A stretch of DNA of 64,000 nucleotides from Lysobacterales bacterium (GCA_016182785.1 JACPFU010000015.1:62001-126000), one strand, 5' to 3'; numbered from the stretch's first letter, positions 26,721 through 36,092 are shown. Translations and numbers: made by a program. The notes: a model not told the origin generated them from the sequence alone.

Positions 26721-28979
26721 TTACGGAGCGCGGACCTGGAGGGTGGGGTCGCCGAGCATCAGCGCGCCGACGGTGACGTCCGGGAGCGTGGTCGCGCTGG
26801 TCGCGAGTTCGGCCTTGGCGGCGAGCAGGGCTTCGCCGATCGACAGCGTGGCCAGGCGCGGCAGCAGGGTGCGGGCGAGTTCGGTGTTGCTCTGGGTGTA
26901 GCCGAGCGCGCTCTGGCCGATCATGACCGCGACGCCACCGGGGTTCGCGAGCAGGGCATGCGCCAGCGACTCGCTGCGCGGATCGACGAAGTAGGTGCTC
27001 CAGCAGGCGAACTGCACCAGTGCGGTCGGCGGCACGTCGGCGATGGCGCTGATGTCGCTCGCGGCGAGCAGGCGGTCGCTGCCCCATGCGCCCGGGAAAC
27101 CGTGGCCGTAGTAGCTGGTCAGGGACTGGCCGGAGGCGAGTGCGGCGGCGAGGTCGCTGCGTGCGCTGGCGACCATGGTCGTGGCGTAGGTATCGAGGTC
27201 GACGCGCTGCACGCTCCAGCTGGCGCCGAGGTCGGACTGCATCTGCTGCGAGGCGGCCAGGAACGACAGGCCCGGCTGGGCGCGGTCGGTCGCGAACACG
27301 GCGTGGCCGCGGTTGGCCTGGGTGGCGTAGTCGATCGCCTTGGCGACCATCACCTGCAGTTCGGCCACGGTGCGCGCCGGCATGCGGCTGATCACCACGT
27401 CCTGGTCGCCGTCGAGTCCGACGTCGCCGTACAGGCTGTCGACCGGAGCGAAGCGCACGATCGGCGTGGTCTGCGCGTACTGGGTCGGCACGAAGCTGAC
27501 GGCGCCAAGACCGAGGCGGTCCTTGTAGTCGAAGTTGTCGTCACCGACGAACAGCACATAGCGCGTGCCGAGGCGGTTGTGGGCGTACTCGATGCTGGCC
27601 TGGATCGCCACCGGGTCGGGCTGGCCGTTGCTGTGGAAGGCATACAGCGCTTCGACGTCGATCACGCGGGTGCTGATGCCGGCGGCGCGGCGTGCTTCCA
27701 CCAGCGGCTGGATCGCGTCAATGAAGCTCGGGTGGGCGATCACCAGCAACTGCGCGGCGGCGCCCGGGGTTGGGTCGATCACCGCGCCTGCCGGCGCGAT
27801 CGCGACCACCGCCTGCGGCTGGCCTGGCCGCAGCACGATGACGCGGTCGCCGCGTCGCGCCGAGAATGCGAAACGGTAACTGTTGTCGGCATCGCCGACG
27901 CCGCCGACGCGCGCCAGCGCGCCGCCGCGGTTGCGCAGCACGAGCACGTCATTGGCGGCGTTGGCGACGCGGAAGGTGGCGCGGTTGTCGGCGTTGGCGA
28001 CCTCGAACTGGAACGCGCCGTCGGTCAGGTCGAGGCGACGCTGGTAGTTCAGCGTGAACGCGTCGAGGTAGACCACGTCGGTGGAATAGCCGGTGTCACC
28101 CAGCACTTCCACGCTCAGTTCGTTGCTGCCCGCGCGCAGCTGCCAGTCCTGCAGTTCGGCGCTGACCGCCTGCTCGAACAGGCCGTCGAACCGGGTGCGG
28201 GCGACTTCGTAGCCGTTGACCAGGATGCGCGCGCTGTGGTCCGGCGCCATCGCGGCGTAATCCAGCCCGCCCCACAGCGACACCGTCAGCCGCGGCGTGG
28301 ACTTGCCGGCGGCCGGGGCGATGTCGAAGGACTCGGTGGCGGCGACGTCGTTGGCGTCGTTGCGCACGATGCGCTTGGCGGCCCAGGGGTCGGCCCCGGG
28401 AGCGGAGAAGCTGTATTCGCGCTCGGGTGCGAACTCGGCGGTGACCGCGACGCTTTCCACCGGCGTGGCGGTGGCGCCGACGCCGACGTCGGAGAAGCGC
28501 AGCGCCTGGCGGCGGTCGATGACCAGGCGATAGTGGGCGGTTTCGGTGTACAGGCTGTCGCGCACCGCTTCGCCGTAGAACTCGAAGCTCGAACCCTTGC
28601 CGAAGGTCGCCGGACCGTTCACCACCAGCGGCACCTTGGCGCCGGCGCGGGTCAGCGCCACCTGGTCGGCCGGCACCGGGCCGATCGCCACGCCTGCGGC
28701 GAGCAGGTCGTCGAAACTGACGCGGTACCAGCCGTCCTGCGCGATCGCGATGTCGGCGGTCGCATTGGCGGCCTTGGCCATCACGTTCATGCGCTGCGCA
28801 TTGCGGAACTGCGCCTGCTCGCGACGCACCGCTTGCCAGTCGATGGACTTGCCCGGGACCGGCAAGTCGGCGCGCACCAGTTCCGGATCGGCCTGGGAAA
28901 CCGCGGCCGCATTCAGCAGCGTCGGGGTCGAGAGCAGTCCTGCCAGGGCCAGTGGGGAGATGAAGGTCGCCAGACGCAT
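26721..28979 (-). CDS. Secreted C25-family (gingipain-like) cysteine peptidase
   Basis: Encodes 752 residues with signal peptide MRLATFISPLALAGLLS followed by TPTLLNAAA. About residues 70-310 form beta-sandwich domains (DGWYRVSFDDLLAAG; LGDTGYSTDVVYLDAF) that precede the caspase-like fold. The C25 catalytic domain spans about 405-745: RYVLFVGDDNFDYKDRLGLG, SYYGHGFPGAWG with His626 and LVQFACWSTYF with Cys659 form the dyad. It ends with a short VTVGALMLGDPTLQV tail, without a type IX secretion signal, so export is through Sec and then by an unknown route. AGGAG precedes the ATG. It is divergent from the 1,909-residue C25 gene. Confidence 0.88.
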   Translation of the reverse strand: MRLATFISPLALAGLLSTPTLLNAAAVSQADPELVRADLPVPGKSIDWQAVRREQAQFRNAQRMNVMAKAANATADIAIAQDGWYRVSFDDLLAAGVAIGPVPADQVALTRAGAKVPLVVNGPATFGKGSSFEFYGEAVRDSLYTETAHYRLVIDRRQALRFSDVGVGATATPVESVAVTAEFAPEREYSFSAPGADPWAAKRIVRNDANDVAATESFDIAPAAGKSTPRLTVSLWGGLDYAAMAPDHSARILVNGYEVARTRFDGLFEQAVSAELQDWQLRAGSNELSVEVLGDTGYSTDVVYLDAFTLNYQRRLDLTDGAFQFEVANADNRATFRVANAANDVLVLRNRGGALARVGGVGDADNSYRFAFSARRGDRVIVLRPGQPQAVVAIAPAGAVIDPTPGAAAQLLVIAHPSFIDAIQPLVEARRAAGISTRVIDVEALYAFHSNGQPDPVAIQASIEYAHNRLGTRYVLFVGDDNFDYKDRLGLGAVSFVPTQYAQTTPIVRFAPVDSLYGDVGLDGDQDVVISRMPARTVAELQVMVAKAIDYATQANRGHAVFATDRAQPGLSFLAASQQMQSDLGASWSVQRVDLDTYATTMVASARSDLAAALASGQSLTSYYGHGFPGAWGSDRLLAASDISAIADVPPTALVQFACWSTYFVDPRSESLAHALLANPGGVAVMIGQSALGYTQSNTELARTLLPRLATLSIGEALLAAKAELATSATTLPDVTVGALMLGDPTLQVRAP

Positions 28980-29053
28980 GTCACGCACTCCTGAGTGGGG
29001 TTGCGTTGATGCGGTGTCGGTGGTGGTCCGGGTCACTGCTCAACGCTTGCGGA

Positions 29054-29099
29054 CAGGCTATGCACGGGGCGCACGCATCACTATCCGTGCGACTACCTA
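29054..29099 (-). promoter_or_regulatory. Candidate operator and promoter of the C25 peptidase gene
   Basis: On the minus strand TAGGTAGTCGCAC (29099 to 29087) is followed, 23 bases on, by GCATAGCCTG (29063 to 29054). This reproduces the arrangement upstream of the histidine kinase gene. The predicted -10 is TAGCCT, giving a leader of about 70 bases. Inferred from two instances. Confidence 0.45.
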
Positions 29100-29167
29100 T
29101 GCCGCTTCGCGCGCAGCGCGAGCGCGGCCGGAAATGCAGGCAGCACGCGGCTTTGCGGGCCGCGCTG

Positions 29168-29180
29168 GCGCGACTACGTA
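29168..29180 (-). promoter_or_regulatory. Third copy of the 13-bp motif
   Basis: TACGTAGTCGCGC on the minus strand, same orientation as the site at 29087-29099 and 81 bases farther upstream. Next to it on the plus strand are TACGTAG and TACTTAG, spaced by 10 bases (one helical turn). Possible upstream operator of the same regulator. Confidence 0.35.
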
Positions 29181-29220
29181 GGAATACTTAGCGCTCCGGC
29201 AGCGCCCTCAGCGCTGCGTC

Positions 29221-29370
29221 GCAAACGCCTCGGCGAAGAACGCGCGCATGGCGGCGCGCTCGTTGTAGACGCAGCCTGGAGGCGATTGCGCGTCGGGCTC
29301 GGCGAAGCAGTGCACCGCGCCACCGAGGTTCACGAACTGCCAGTCGATTCCGGCGCCTTGCATCTCGCGG
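29221..29370 (-). pseudogene. Truncated copy of the dienelactone hydrolase 3' end
   Basis: This 150-base segment matches 35320-35487 (the last part of the intact hydrolase gene) almost base for base, except for an in-frame 18-base deletion and a few substitutions. It would encode the tail from about REMQGAGIDWQFVNLGGA to the C-terminus, including the catalytic His (AVHCFAE), but it lacks the nucleophile Cys, the Asp and any start codon in the proper frame. The homology ends sharply at 29370. It is a duplication remnant in direct orientation with the intact gene and brackets the long C25 gene. Confidence 0.85.
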
Positions 29371-29529
29371 AAACGCCAGCCAGCGCCCTCGCGACCGCGT
29401 GGTTTTGCCTTCCGCCTTCGATCGGGCGATGATGCGCTCGGGGTGCAATGGGTTGATTGCCGGACTTCCTCACTCGTTGCATGGGGCACGAATTCTCTAC
29501 GCCATGGATGGCCGACACGGGACTTGGTC

Positions 29530-32500
29530 ATGAATGTGTTCATTCGAATCCTGGCGGCAGCCGCACTGACGCTGTCGGCGCCGTCCATCGCGGCGGACAT
29601 CCCCCCGAAAAGACTTGATGTCGACGCCGAGCGTCGCGTCAAGCCTACCGACCTGCCGGATCTGGCTGAGGCCTATTTCGTCGAACAGCGCGCACCCATC
29701 GGCATGACCGATGTGCCCACAGAGCTATACGATGCCGCGCGTCTTCAAGCGAGCCGGCTGCCTTGGTTCTCCAGCGGTCACGACCGCATGGTGGACCCCG
29801 AGCAGCGATCGGCCATGGATGCGTGGGAGTCGGTCGGCCCTGGCAATGTCGGCGGGCGCACCCGTGTGTTGCGATTCCGGCCCGGAACGCCCTCGACGAT
29901 GTACATGGGCGCAGTTGCCGGGGGTGTCTGGCGCTCGACCGACAGTGGCGCGAATTGGGCGCCGATCGGCGATCTCGCGCCCAACGTCGCGGTCACCGCG
30001 ATGGCGATCGACACGAGCAATCCCGACCGCATGCTCGTCGGAACCGGCGAAGGCTTCTTCAACGTAGATGCAGTGCGCGGAGTCGGCATCTTCGAATCAC
30101 TCGATGGCGGTGTGAGTTGGACGCACCTCGCGGCGACGCGCAATTTGCCCGAGTTCTATCGCATCAACGACCTGGTGATCAGTCCGAACGATGCGCAGGT
30201 GATCTATGCGGCCACGCGCTACGGCCTGTATCGCACGCTCAATGGCGGCACCACCTGGACGCAGCAGATCGATGCCTACGACGCCGTCGGCTGTACCGAC
30301 ATCGCTGTGCGAACCGATGTGGCCACCAACGATACGATCCTGGTGTCCTGTGGCAACTTCCGCCCGACCACAGGCACGGCGACCACCGGTACCGGCATTT
30401 ACCGCAGCACGAATGGCAACGCGGCCACCCCCACCTGGACCAAGCGCCTCGGACCGAGTGGTGCCACGACACTGGCGCGAATGGGGCGGACCAGCCTGGC
30501 GATCGCACCCAGTGCACAGACCACCATGTACGCGTTGATCGCGTGCAGCGCAGAAGCCCTGACGGGCGCCACCGCCTGTGGCAATAACGGCGGAACCGCC
30601 AATGACAATCATTTCGACGATGGGCTGCTCGCCGTTTACCGCTCTACCGATGGCGGTGCGAGTTGGTCCGCCCAGTACACCAACGCGTTCTCGGAAGTTC
30701 AAAGCGAGAATCGCGAATTGTTGCTGTCCAACCCCTTGATTGGCCGGTGCGAGATCTGCGATGACGTCTGCGGTTCCACTGCTGCAAGCAGCTATGGTGG
30801 GCAGGGTTGGTACGACAACGTCATCGCAGTCGATCCGCTCGACGCCACTCGGGTCTGGGTGGGTGGCATCGATTTGTGGCGATCCGACGATTCTGGGGCC
30901 AGCTGGGGTGTGGCCTCGTATTGGGGGCAGCAGTACCTGACTCCTCCCTATGGGAACACTACGATTGCGAACTACGCGCATGCCGACCAGCATGGCATCT
31001 GGTTCCATCCCAATTTCGACGGCACCAGCAACCAGACCATGTACGCCACCAACGACGGTGGCATTCAGCGCACCGACAACGCCCGCGCCGCCGTCGGTAC
31101 CTCGACGGGCACAAGCCAGACCACGAACTCGATCTGCGGCAAGACCGGCACGCTGCCGGCAGTTGCATGGACGTCGCTCAACAACAGCTACGGCGTGACC
31201 CAGTTCTATCACGGCACCGTGTTCCCGAGCGGCACGAGCTACTTCGGTGGCGCCCAGGACAACGGCACCAATCTCGGCAGCGATGGTGGGCCCAACGCGT
31301 GGACCGAGATCAATGGCGGCGATGGCGGTTACGTGGCGGTGAAGCCGAGCAACACCAACATTCTCTATGCCGAAACCACCGCCATCAGCATTGTACGGTC
31401 CACCGACGGCGGTGCATCGTTCACGAACATCGTCGCCGGTATTTCGCAGACCAATCGCAACTGCGGCTCGTTCATCAATCCATTCCTCATGGACCCGAAC
31501 AGCGAGACGCGCCTGTACACCTCGAATCACGCGTTGTGGCGGACCACCAACCCCGAGGCGGGCACGGTGACCTGGACCCAGGCCAGTGCCGCGTTGCCTG
31601 GTACCGCTTGCCCAGCGACGACCACAGCGAACTCCGAGCGCCTGAGCGCGTATGCGGTAGCGCCGGGCGATGCCGACTTGCTGGTGGCGGGTGCAACCCG
31701 CGGCCAGATTTGTCGGCTGACCAGCGCCACCACATCGATCAACACGACCGGATGGTCGGCCTGCACCGAACCGGCGGGTGACGGCAGCTATGTCTCGTCG
31801 ATCGCGTTCGACACCGGCGTCGGTACGCCCACCGCGCAGAATTCGCGCATCGTGTATGCCACCGTCAGCACCTTCGGCGTCGGCCACGTCTGGAAGAGCA
31901 CCGACGGCGGCCAGACCTGGTCGAGCCTCGATGGCAGTGGCGCGACCCGGCTGCCGGACGTGCCGGCGCACAGCATCGTGTCCGATCCGGCCTATGCCCC
32001 GGGCCAACGCCTGTATGTGGGCACCGACCTCGGCGTGTTCGTCAGCATCGACAGCGGCGCGAACTGGGCGCGCGAAAACTCGGGGTTCGCGAACACGGTG
32101 GTCGAGCACCTGCAGTTCAGCAACCGCACCGTCGGCACCGGGCGCGCACCCGCGAGCGGCAAGTTGTTCGCCTTCACGCATGGGCGCGGGGTCTATCGCA
32201 CCAACCTGCGGGCTTCCTCCAGTTCCTGCGCCAGCGGCAGCGTGGCCATTCCCGACAACAACCCGGCTGGAGCAAGCCTCTCGGTCGGGGTGGCGGGTCT
32301 CGGGACCGGCACGACCGCGATCGATGTCGACGTGCGCGTCGGTCTCTCGCACACCCGTGTCAGCGACCTGCGCGCGACCTTGACCCACGTGCCGAGCAGC
32401 ACCACGGTCGAGTTGTTCAATCGACCCGCGGTTCCGACCGCGACGGCCGCCTGCACCGGCAGCGGCAACGACGTCGATGCGCTGTTCGACGACGATGCCG

Positions 32501-35259
32501 ACTACCTGGCCGAGACCGAATGCGTCGACGCCAGCACGCCGACCTTGAGCGGCCGCTTCAAGCCGAGCGCTTCGTTGGGGGCTTTGTCCGGGCTGGCCGT
32601 GGGCGGGGCAACGACCTGGCGACTCGACGTCTATGACGCGGCAGCTGGCGATACCGGCACCATCACCCAGGTTTGCGTGACCCCGACGGCCAATGCCGAC
32701 GCCAGCGTCCCGGCGACGATTACCCATGTCGCATCGTCGCGCCTGTCCGCCGAAACGGTTCGGGTCGAGTTCCAGACCGGCGCCGATGTCGGCACCGTGG
32801 CCTACGAGCTGGTCGATCCGGCGCGCACGACGGCGGCGCGTGGCGCGATGATCGCGGCGCGCGGCGACAGCCTGAGTGCGCAGACGTATGCGCTGAGCGG
32901 CAGCGTGCGTGGCAGCGCCTTCTGGATCCGCAGTCTCGATGCCGATGGCCGCAGCGCGCTGAAGGGACCCTTCGCGGTTGGGCAGGAGATCGGGGAGCGG
33001 CGTGATGCGGATGCGGTCGACATCGACTGGGCGACGGTGCGCGCCGAACTTGCGGATGCGCCCCAGGCCGCGAGCGCCGACGGCGACCGCGTCGACCTGC
33101 TGGTGGGGCAGGCCGGCATCCAGCGGGCAACCTTCGAGGCCATCGTCAGCGGTGGTGGCGCGTCGCTGCACGGCGTTCCGGTGGCGGAACTCGCCCTGAG
33201 CCTGCGCGGCACGCCCGTGCCGATGCGGGTGTTCGACGGCGGCAACGGGGTGTTCGATGGCGGTGATGCGATCGAGTTCCTCGGTGCCCCGCTGGCGCGT
33301 CCCGAGGCCACGTCCTCTGCGCACCAGAGCCTGTACAGCGGGATCGCGCGCTATCGGCTGCAACGCGATGCCGCGGGGGCCTTGCGCATGTTGCGCACCT
33401 TGTCGGCGTCAGCGGCGGGGGCGCCCCTGGCCGGTGCCCACCGCCCGCGTCAGTTCGAGGAGAACACGAGTTACTTCTTCGGCAGCCGGCTGGCCGACCC
33501 GTGGGCCTGGCGGCGCGTGGCGGCGGTGGGAGCCCCGGCAGCCACGGAGGTGACCTTCGACTTGCCGGACCTGGACACGACGCAACCGGCCCGCCTCTCG
33601 GTCACGGTGCAGGGCGGAATCACGTTGGATGACATCGACCCCGACCACCACCTGTTGCTGCGACTGAACGGCACGATCGTGGCCGAGCACCGCCTCGATG
33701 GGCTGGTCGCGGACACGATCGAGCTGGATCTTCCTGCCGGTGCGGTGCAGCCTGGCGCGAATCACTTGCGGGTGGAGCTGCCGGGCGACACCGGGTACTT
33801 CGCCGACGTCATCTATCTGGAAGATGTCGCGGTCACCCATGCCGCGGTCCCGGCCGTCGCCAACGGCTTCGCCGAGTTCGTCATCACGAGCGGGCAAGCA
33901 GCCGACCCCGCGGTGGTGCCGGAGGGATTGCTGTTCGCCGATGGCTTCGATGGTGCGGCGGCGGCCTGCGCCGAATGCCGCTCCGTGGCCATCGCGGGCC
34001 TGGGGCCAGAGCATCGCATCGTGCTCGCACATGGCGGCGCGACCTACTGGGTCGACGGTGCCGAGGCCGACGGGCAGGGGGTGCGGATCACGCTGCCGCT
34101 CTCGGCCGGGGATCGATTCCTCGCGGCCAATCCCTCGGCATGGGTGCAGCCGGCAGTGGCGCCGGTGGCCGATACCTCCGCGCTCGACCCGGGAGCGACG
34201 GTGGACTACCTGGTGATCGCCTCGCCCGGGCTCGCGGCTTCGCTGCAGCCCTTGCTGCAGGCCAAGCAGGCGCAGGGGCTGCGAACCCATGTGGTCACGA
34301 CCGATGCCATCTTCGAGCGCCACTCGCATGGCGTGCCTGATGGCGAAGCGGTCCGGCGCTTCATCGCCGATGCACAGCGCGACTTCGGCGTGCGCTACGT
34401 GCTGATCGCCGGTGGCGACAGCTACGACTACCGCAACGAACTCGGCCTCGGCTCGGTCAGTCATGTCCCGACGCTGTATCGGGCCACCGATAGCATCGTG
34501 CGCTTTGCCTCCAGTGATTCCGCGTTGGCGGATGCCGACGGCGACGGCGTGGCCGATCTCGCGTTGGGCCGCATGCCCGCGCGCACCGCGGCCGAACTCG
34601 AGCGCATGATCGCGAAGAGCCTGGCGTTCGAGGCCAATGCCGGAACCTCGGTGCTGTTCGTCGCGGATGCGGACGACGGCGGCGTCAGCTTCGCTGCCCA
34701 GTCAGATGTCCAAGCGGCAAGCTTCCCGACGCTGACCATCGAGCGCGCGTATCGCAACGACTATCCAGGCGCCTCGCCCGGCACCTACGACGACGCTGCG
34801 CTGCACTCGCGGATCGTCGGCGCATTCAACAGCGGACAGCGCCTGGTGCACTACTTCGGGCATTCGGCACCGCCGCAGTGGACCTCCGGTGCGGTGTTGA
34901 CCGCCACGCAGCTGCGCGCCGGTGCGCTGGCCAACTCGACGTTGCCGCTGGTCGCGCAATGGGGCTGCTGGAACGGCTACTTCGTGCATCCGCAGGCGAA
35001 TTCGCTGGCCCAGGTGTTGCTGGCGATCGAGCACGGCGCGGGCAGTGTGATCGGTGCCGGTGGCCTTACCAGCGCCGAGTCGGACCATGCCCTGGCCCTG
35101 GCCTTCTATCAGGAGCTGGCCAAGCCCGGTGCGCGCGTGGGTGACGCGCTGCTCCTCGCTCGGCAAACGCTGGCGACACAGCAGCCCGCGTTGCGTGACG
35201 TGCAGGTGGCGGTCACTCTCTTCGGCGATCCCGCCGCCCGCTTCGGTCAGTTGCCTTGA
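29530..35259 (+). CDS. Giant secreted C25-family peptidase mosaic (Asp-box propeller, P domain, C25 domain)
   Basis: Encodes 1,909 residues with signal peptide MNVFIRILAAAALTLSAPSIAA. Residues about 100-880 form a sortilin-type beta-propeller with at least eight Asp-boxes such as WRSTDSGANW, YRSTDGGASW, WKSTDGGQTW and VSIDSGANW. About 900-1055 is a proprotein-convertase P-like domain (GSVAIPDNNPAG; DVYDAAAGDTGTITQVCV). About 1180-1460 resembles the beta region of the neighbouring C25 protein (LPGDTGYFADVIYLED). LLFADGFDG lies near 1468. The C25 domain is about 1555-1900, with His1778 in YFGHSAPPQW and Cys1813 in QWGCWNGYF. The start has only weak GGGA. Probably an extracellular or surface protease or adhesin; the substrate is unknown. 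Confidence 0.88.
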   Translation: MNVFIRILAAAALTLSAPSIAADIPPKRLDVDAERRVKPTDLPDLAEAYFVEQRAPIGMTDVPTELYDAARLQASRLPWFSSGHDRMVDPEQRSAMDAWESVGPGNVGGRTRVLRFRPGTPSTMYMGAVAGGVWRSTDSGANWAPIGDLAPNVAVTAMAIDTSNPDRMLVGTGEGFFNVDAVRGVGIFESLDGGVSWTHLAATRNLPEFYRINDLVISPNDAQVIYAATRYGLYRTLNGGTTWTQQIDAYDAVGCTDIAVRTDVATNDTILVSCGNFRPTTGTATTGTGIYRSTNGNAATPTWTKRLGPSGATTLARMGRTSLAIAPSAQTTMYALIACSAEALTGATACGNNGGTANDNHFDDGLLAVYRSTDGGASWSAQYTNAFSEVQSENRELLLSNPLIGRCEICDDVCGSTAASSYGGQGWYDNVIAVDPLDATRVWVGGIDLWRSDDSGASWGVASYWGQQYLTPPYGNTTIANYAHADQHGIWFHPNFDGTSNQTMYATNDGGIQRTDNARAAVGTSTGTSQTTNSICGKTGTLPAVAWTSLNNSYGVTQFYHGTVFPSGTSYFGGAQDNGTNLGSDGGPNAWTEINGGDGGYVAVKPSNTNILYAETTAISIVRSTDGGASFTNIVAGISQTNRNCGSFINPFLMDPNSETRLYTSNHALWRTTNPEAGTVTWTQASAALPGTACPATTTANSERLSAYAVAPGDADLLVAGATRGQICRLTSATTSINTTGWSACTEPAGDGSYVSSIAFDTGVGTPTAQNSRIVYATVSTFGVGHVWKSTDGGQTWSSLDGSGATRLPDVPAHSIVSDPAYAPGQRLYVGTDLGVFVSIDSGANWARENSGFANTVVEHLQFSNRTVGTGRAPASGKLFAFTHGRGVYRTNLRASSSSCASGSVAIPDNNPAGASLSVGVAGLGTGTTAIDVDVRVGLSHTRVSDLRATLTHVPSSTTVELFNRPAVPTATAACTGSGNDVDALFDDDADYLAETECVDASTPTLSGRFKPSASLGALSGLAVGGATTWRLDVYDAAAGDTGTITQVCVTPTANADASVPATITHVASSRLSAETVRVEFQTGADVGTVAYELVDPARTTAARGAMIAARGDSLSAQTYALSGSVRGSAFWIRSLDADGRSALKGPFAVGQEIGERRDADAVDIDWATVRAELADAPQAASADGDRVDLLVGQAGIQRATFEAIVSGGGASLHGVPVAELALSLRGTPVPMRVFDGGNGVFDGGDAIEFLGAPLARPEATSSAHQSLYSGIARYRLQRDAAGALRMLRTLSASAAGAPLAGAHRPRQFEENTSYFFGSRLADPWAWRRVAAVGAPAATEVTFDLPDLDTTQPARLSVTVQGGITLDDIDPDHHLLLRLNGTIVAEHRLDGLVADTIELDLPAGAVQPGANHLRVELPGDTGYFADVIYLEDVAVTHAAVPAVANGFAEFVITSGQAADPAVVPEGLLFADGFDGAAAACAECRSVAIAGLGPEHRIVLAHGGATYWVDGAEADGQGVRITLPLSAGDRFLAANPSAWVQPAVAPVADTSALDPGATVDYLVIASPGLAASLQPLLQAKQAQGLRTHVVTTDAIFERHSHGVPDGEAVRRFIADAQRDFGVRYVLIAGGDSYDYRNELGLGSVSHVPTLYRATDSIVRFASSDSALADADGDGVADLALGRMPARTAAELERMIAKSLAFEANAGTSVLFVADADDGGVSFAAQSDVQAASFPTLTIERAYRNDYPGASPGTYDDAALHSRIVGAFNSGQRLVHYFGHSAPPQWTSGAVLTATQLRAGALANSTLPLVAQWGCWNGYFVHPQANSLAQVLLAIEHGAGSVIGAGGLTSAESDHALALAFYQELAKPGARVGDALLLARQTLATQQPALRDVQVAVTLFGDPAARFGQLP

Positions 35260-35270
35260 TGGCGAGGCGG

Positions 35271-35296
35271 CACGACGACCCGATACGGTCGTCGTG
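35271..35296. terminator. Hairpin between convergent C25 and hydrolase genes
   Basis: A perfect 10-bp stem (CACGACGACC/GGTCGTCGTG) with a 6-base loop, 11 bases beyond the C25 stop and 14 bases from the hydrolase stop. There is no T-run. It is symmetrical and may serve both genes. Confidence 0.5.
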
Positions 35297-35309
35297 TCGT
35301 CCGCGGAGT

Positions 35310-36092
35310 TCAGGGGGCAGCAAACGCCTCGGCGAAGAACGTGCGCATCATCGCGAATGCGCGCTTTGCTGCGCGCTCGTTGTAGACGCAACCCGGAGGC
35401 GATTGCGCGTCGGCTTCGGCGAAGCAGTGCACCGCGCCGCCGAGGTTGACGAACTGCCAGTCGATGCCGGCGCCTTGCATCTCGCGGGTGAAGGCGTTGA
35501 TCTGCTCGGGCGGGACGTACTGGTCGTCGCCGCCGTTGATGGCCAGCACCTTCGCCCGGACCTCGCCGCTGCGCGCCGGCAGGTCGGTGCCGAGGTTGCC
35601 GTGGAAGCTGACCACGCCGGCGATGTCGGCGCCGCTGCGCGCGAGTTCGAGCGCGGTCGCGCCGCCAAAGCAGAAGCCGATCGCGCCGAGCTTCGCGGCA
35701 TCGAGCGGCACATCGCTGGCCGAGGCGAGCTGATCGAGTGCGGCATTCACGCGTGCGCGCAGCGCGGCGCGGTCGGCGTACATCGCGCTCGCAGCCTTGC
35801 CGGCCTCGTCCGCATTCGCCGGGCGCGTATCGACACCGTAGACATCGGCGACCAGCACCACGTATTCGCGGCCGGCGATGGCCTTGGCCTTTGCGATCTG
35901 GGCCTCGTTGACGCCCATCCAGTTCGGCACCATCAGCAGGCCCGGGCGTTTGGCGCCGGCATCGTCGTAGACCAGCACGCTCTCGACGCGAGTGGCATCG
36001 ACGCTGTAATGGAGCTTGCGTACCTGCATCTCCGCGGATGCGGCCAACGGCAGCAGGGCGAGCGCGAACAGGACGAGTGCATGCGGTTTCAT
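35310..36092 (-). CDS. Secreted dienelactone hydrolase family protein
   Basis: Encodes 260 residues with signal peptide MKPHALVLFALALLPLAASA. It is an alpha/beta hydrolase of the DLH type. The nucleophile is Cys141 in GFCFGGATALELA (the classical C-x-G-G elbow), the acid Asp190 in NGGDDQYVPPEQ, and the base His222 in AVHCFAEADAQSPPG. ATG at 36092 has GGAGG upstream. Substrates may be lactones or polymer esters; periplasmic location is unusual for aromatic degradation. A fragment of this gene is duplicated at 29221-29370. Confidence 0.88.
   Translation of the reverse strand: MKPHALVLFALALLPLAASAEMQVRKLHYSVDATRVESVLVYDDAGAKRPGLLMVPNWMGVNEAQIAKAKAIAGREYVVLVADVYGVDTRPANADEAGKAASAMYADRAALRARVNAALDQLASASDVPLDAAKLGAIGFCFGGATALELARSGADIAGVVSFHGNLGTDLPARSGEVRAKVLAINGGDDQYVPPEQINAFTREMQGAGIDWQFVNLGGAVHCFAEADAQSPPGCVYNERAAKRAFAMMRTFFAEAFAAP

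Larger units (their letters stand above)
28980..29529. other. 550-bp divergent intergenic region between the two C25 genes
   Basis: It holds the promoter and candidate operator of the minus-strand peptidase (29054-29180) and a broken dienelactone hydrolase fragment (29221-29370). Bases 29371-29529 precede the long C25 gene and show no clear promoter or gene. Confidence 0.6.

Noticed and set aside
23703..28994. A 1,763-codon plus-strand frame opposite the LOV and C25 genes
   Set aside because: It is the antisense of two well-supported genes; the long frame follows from high GC at third codon positions and shows no domain.
30097..33363. A 1,088-codon minus-strand frame opposite the giant C25 gene
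   Set aside because: The plus-strand protein has a signal peptide, Asp-boxes and catalytic residues; the antisense has none.
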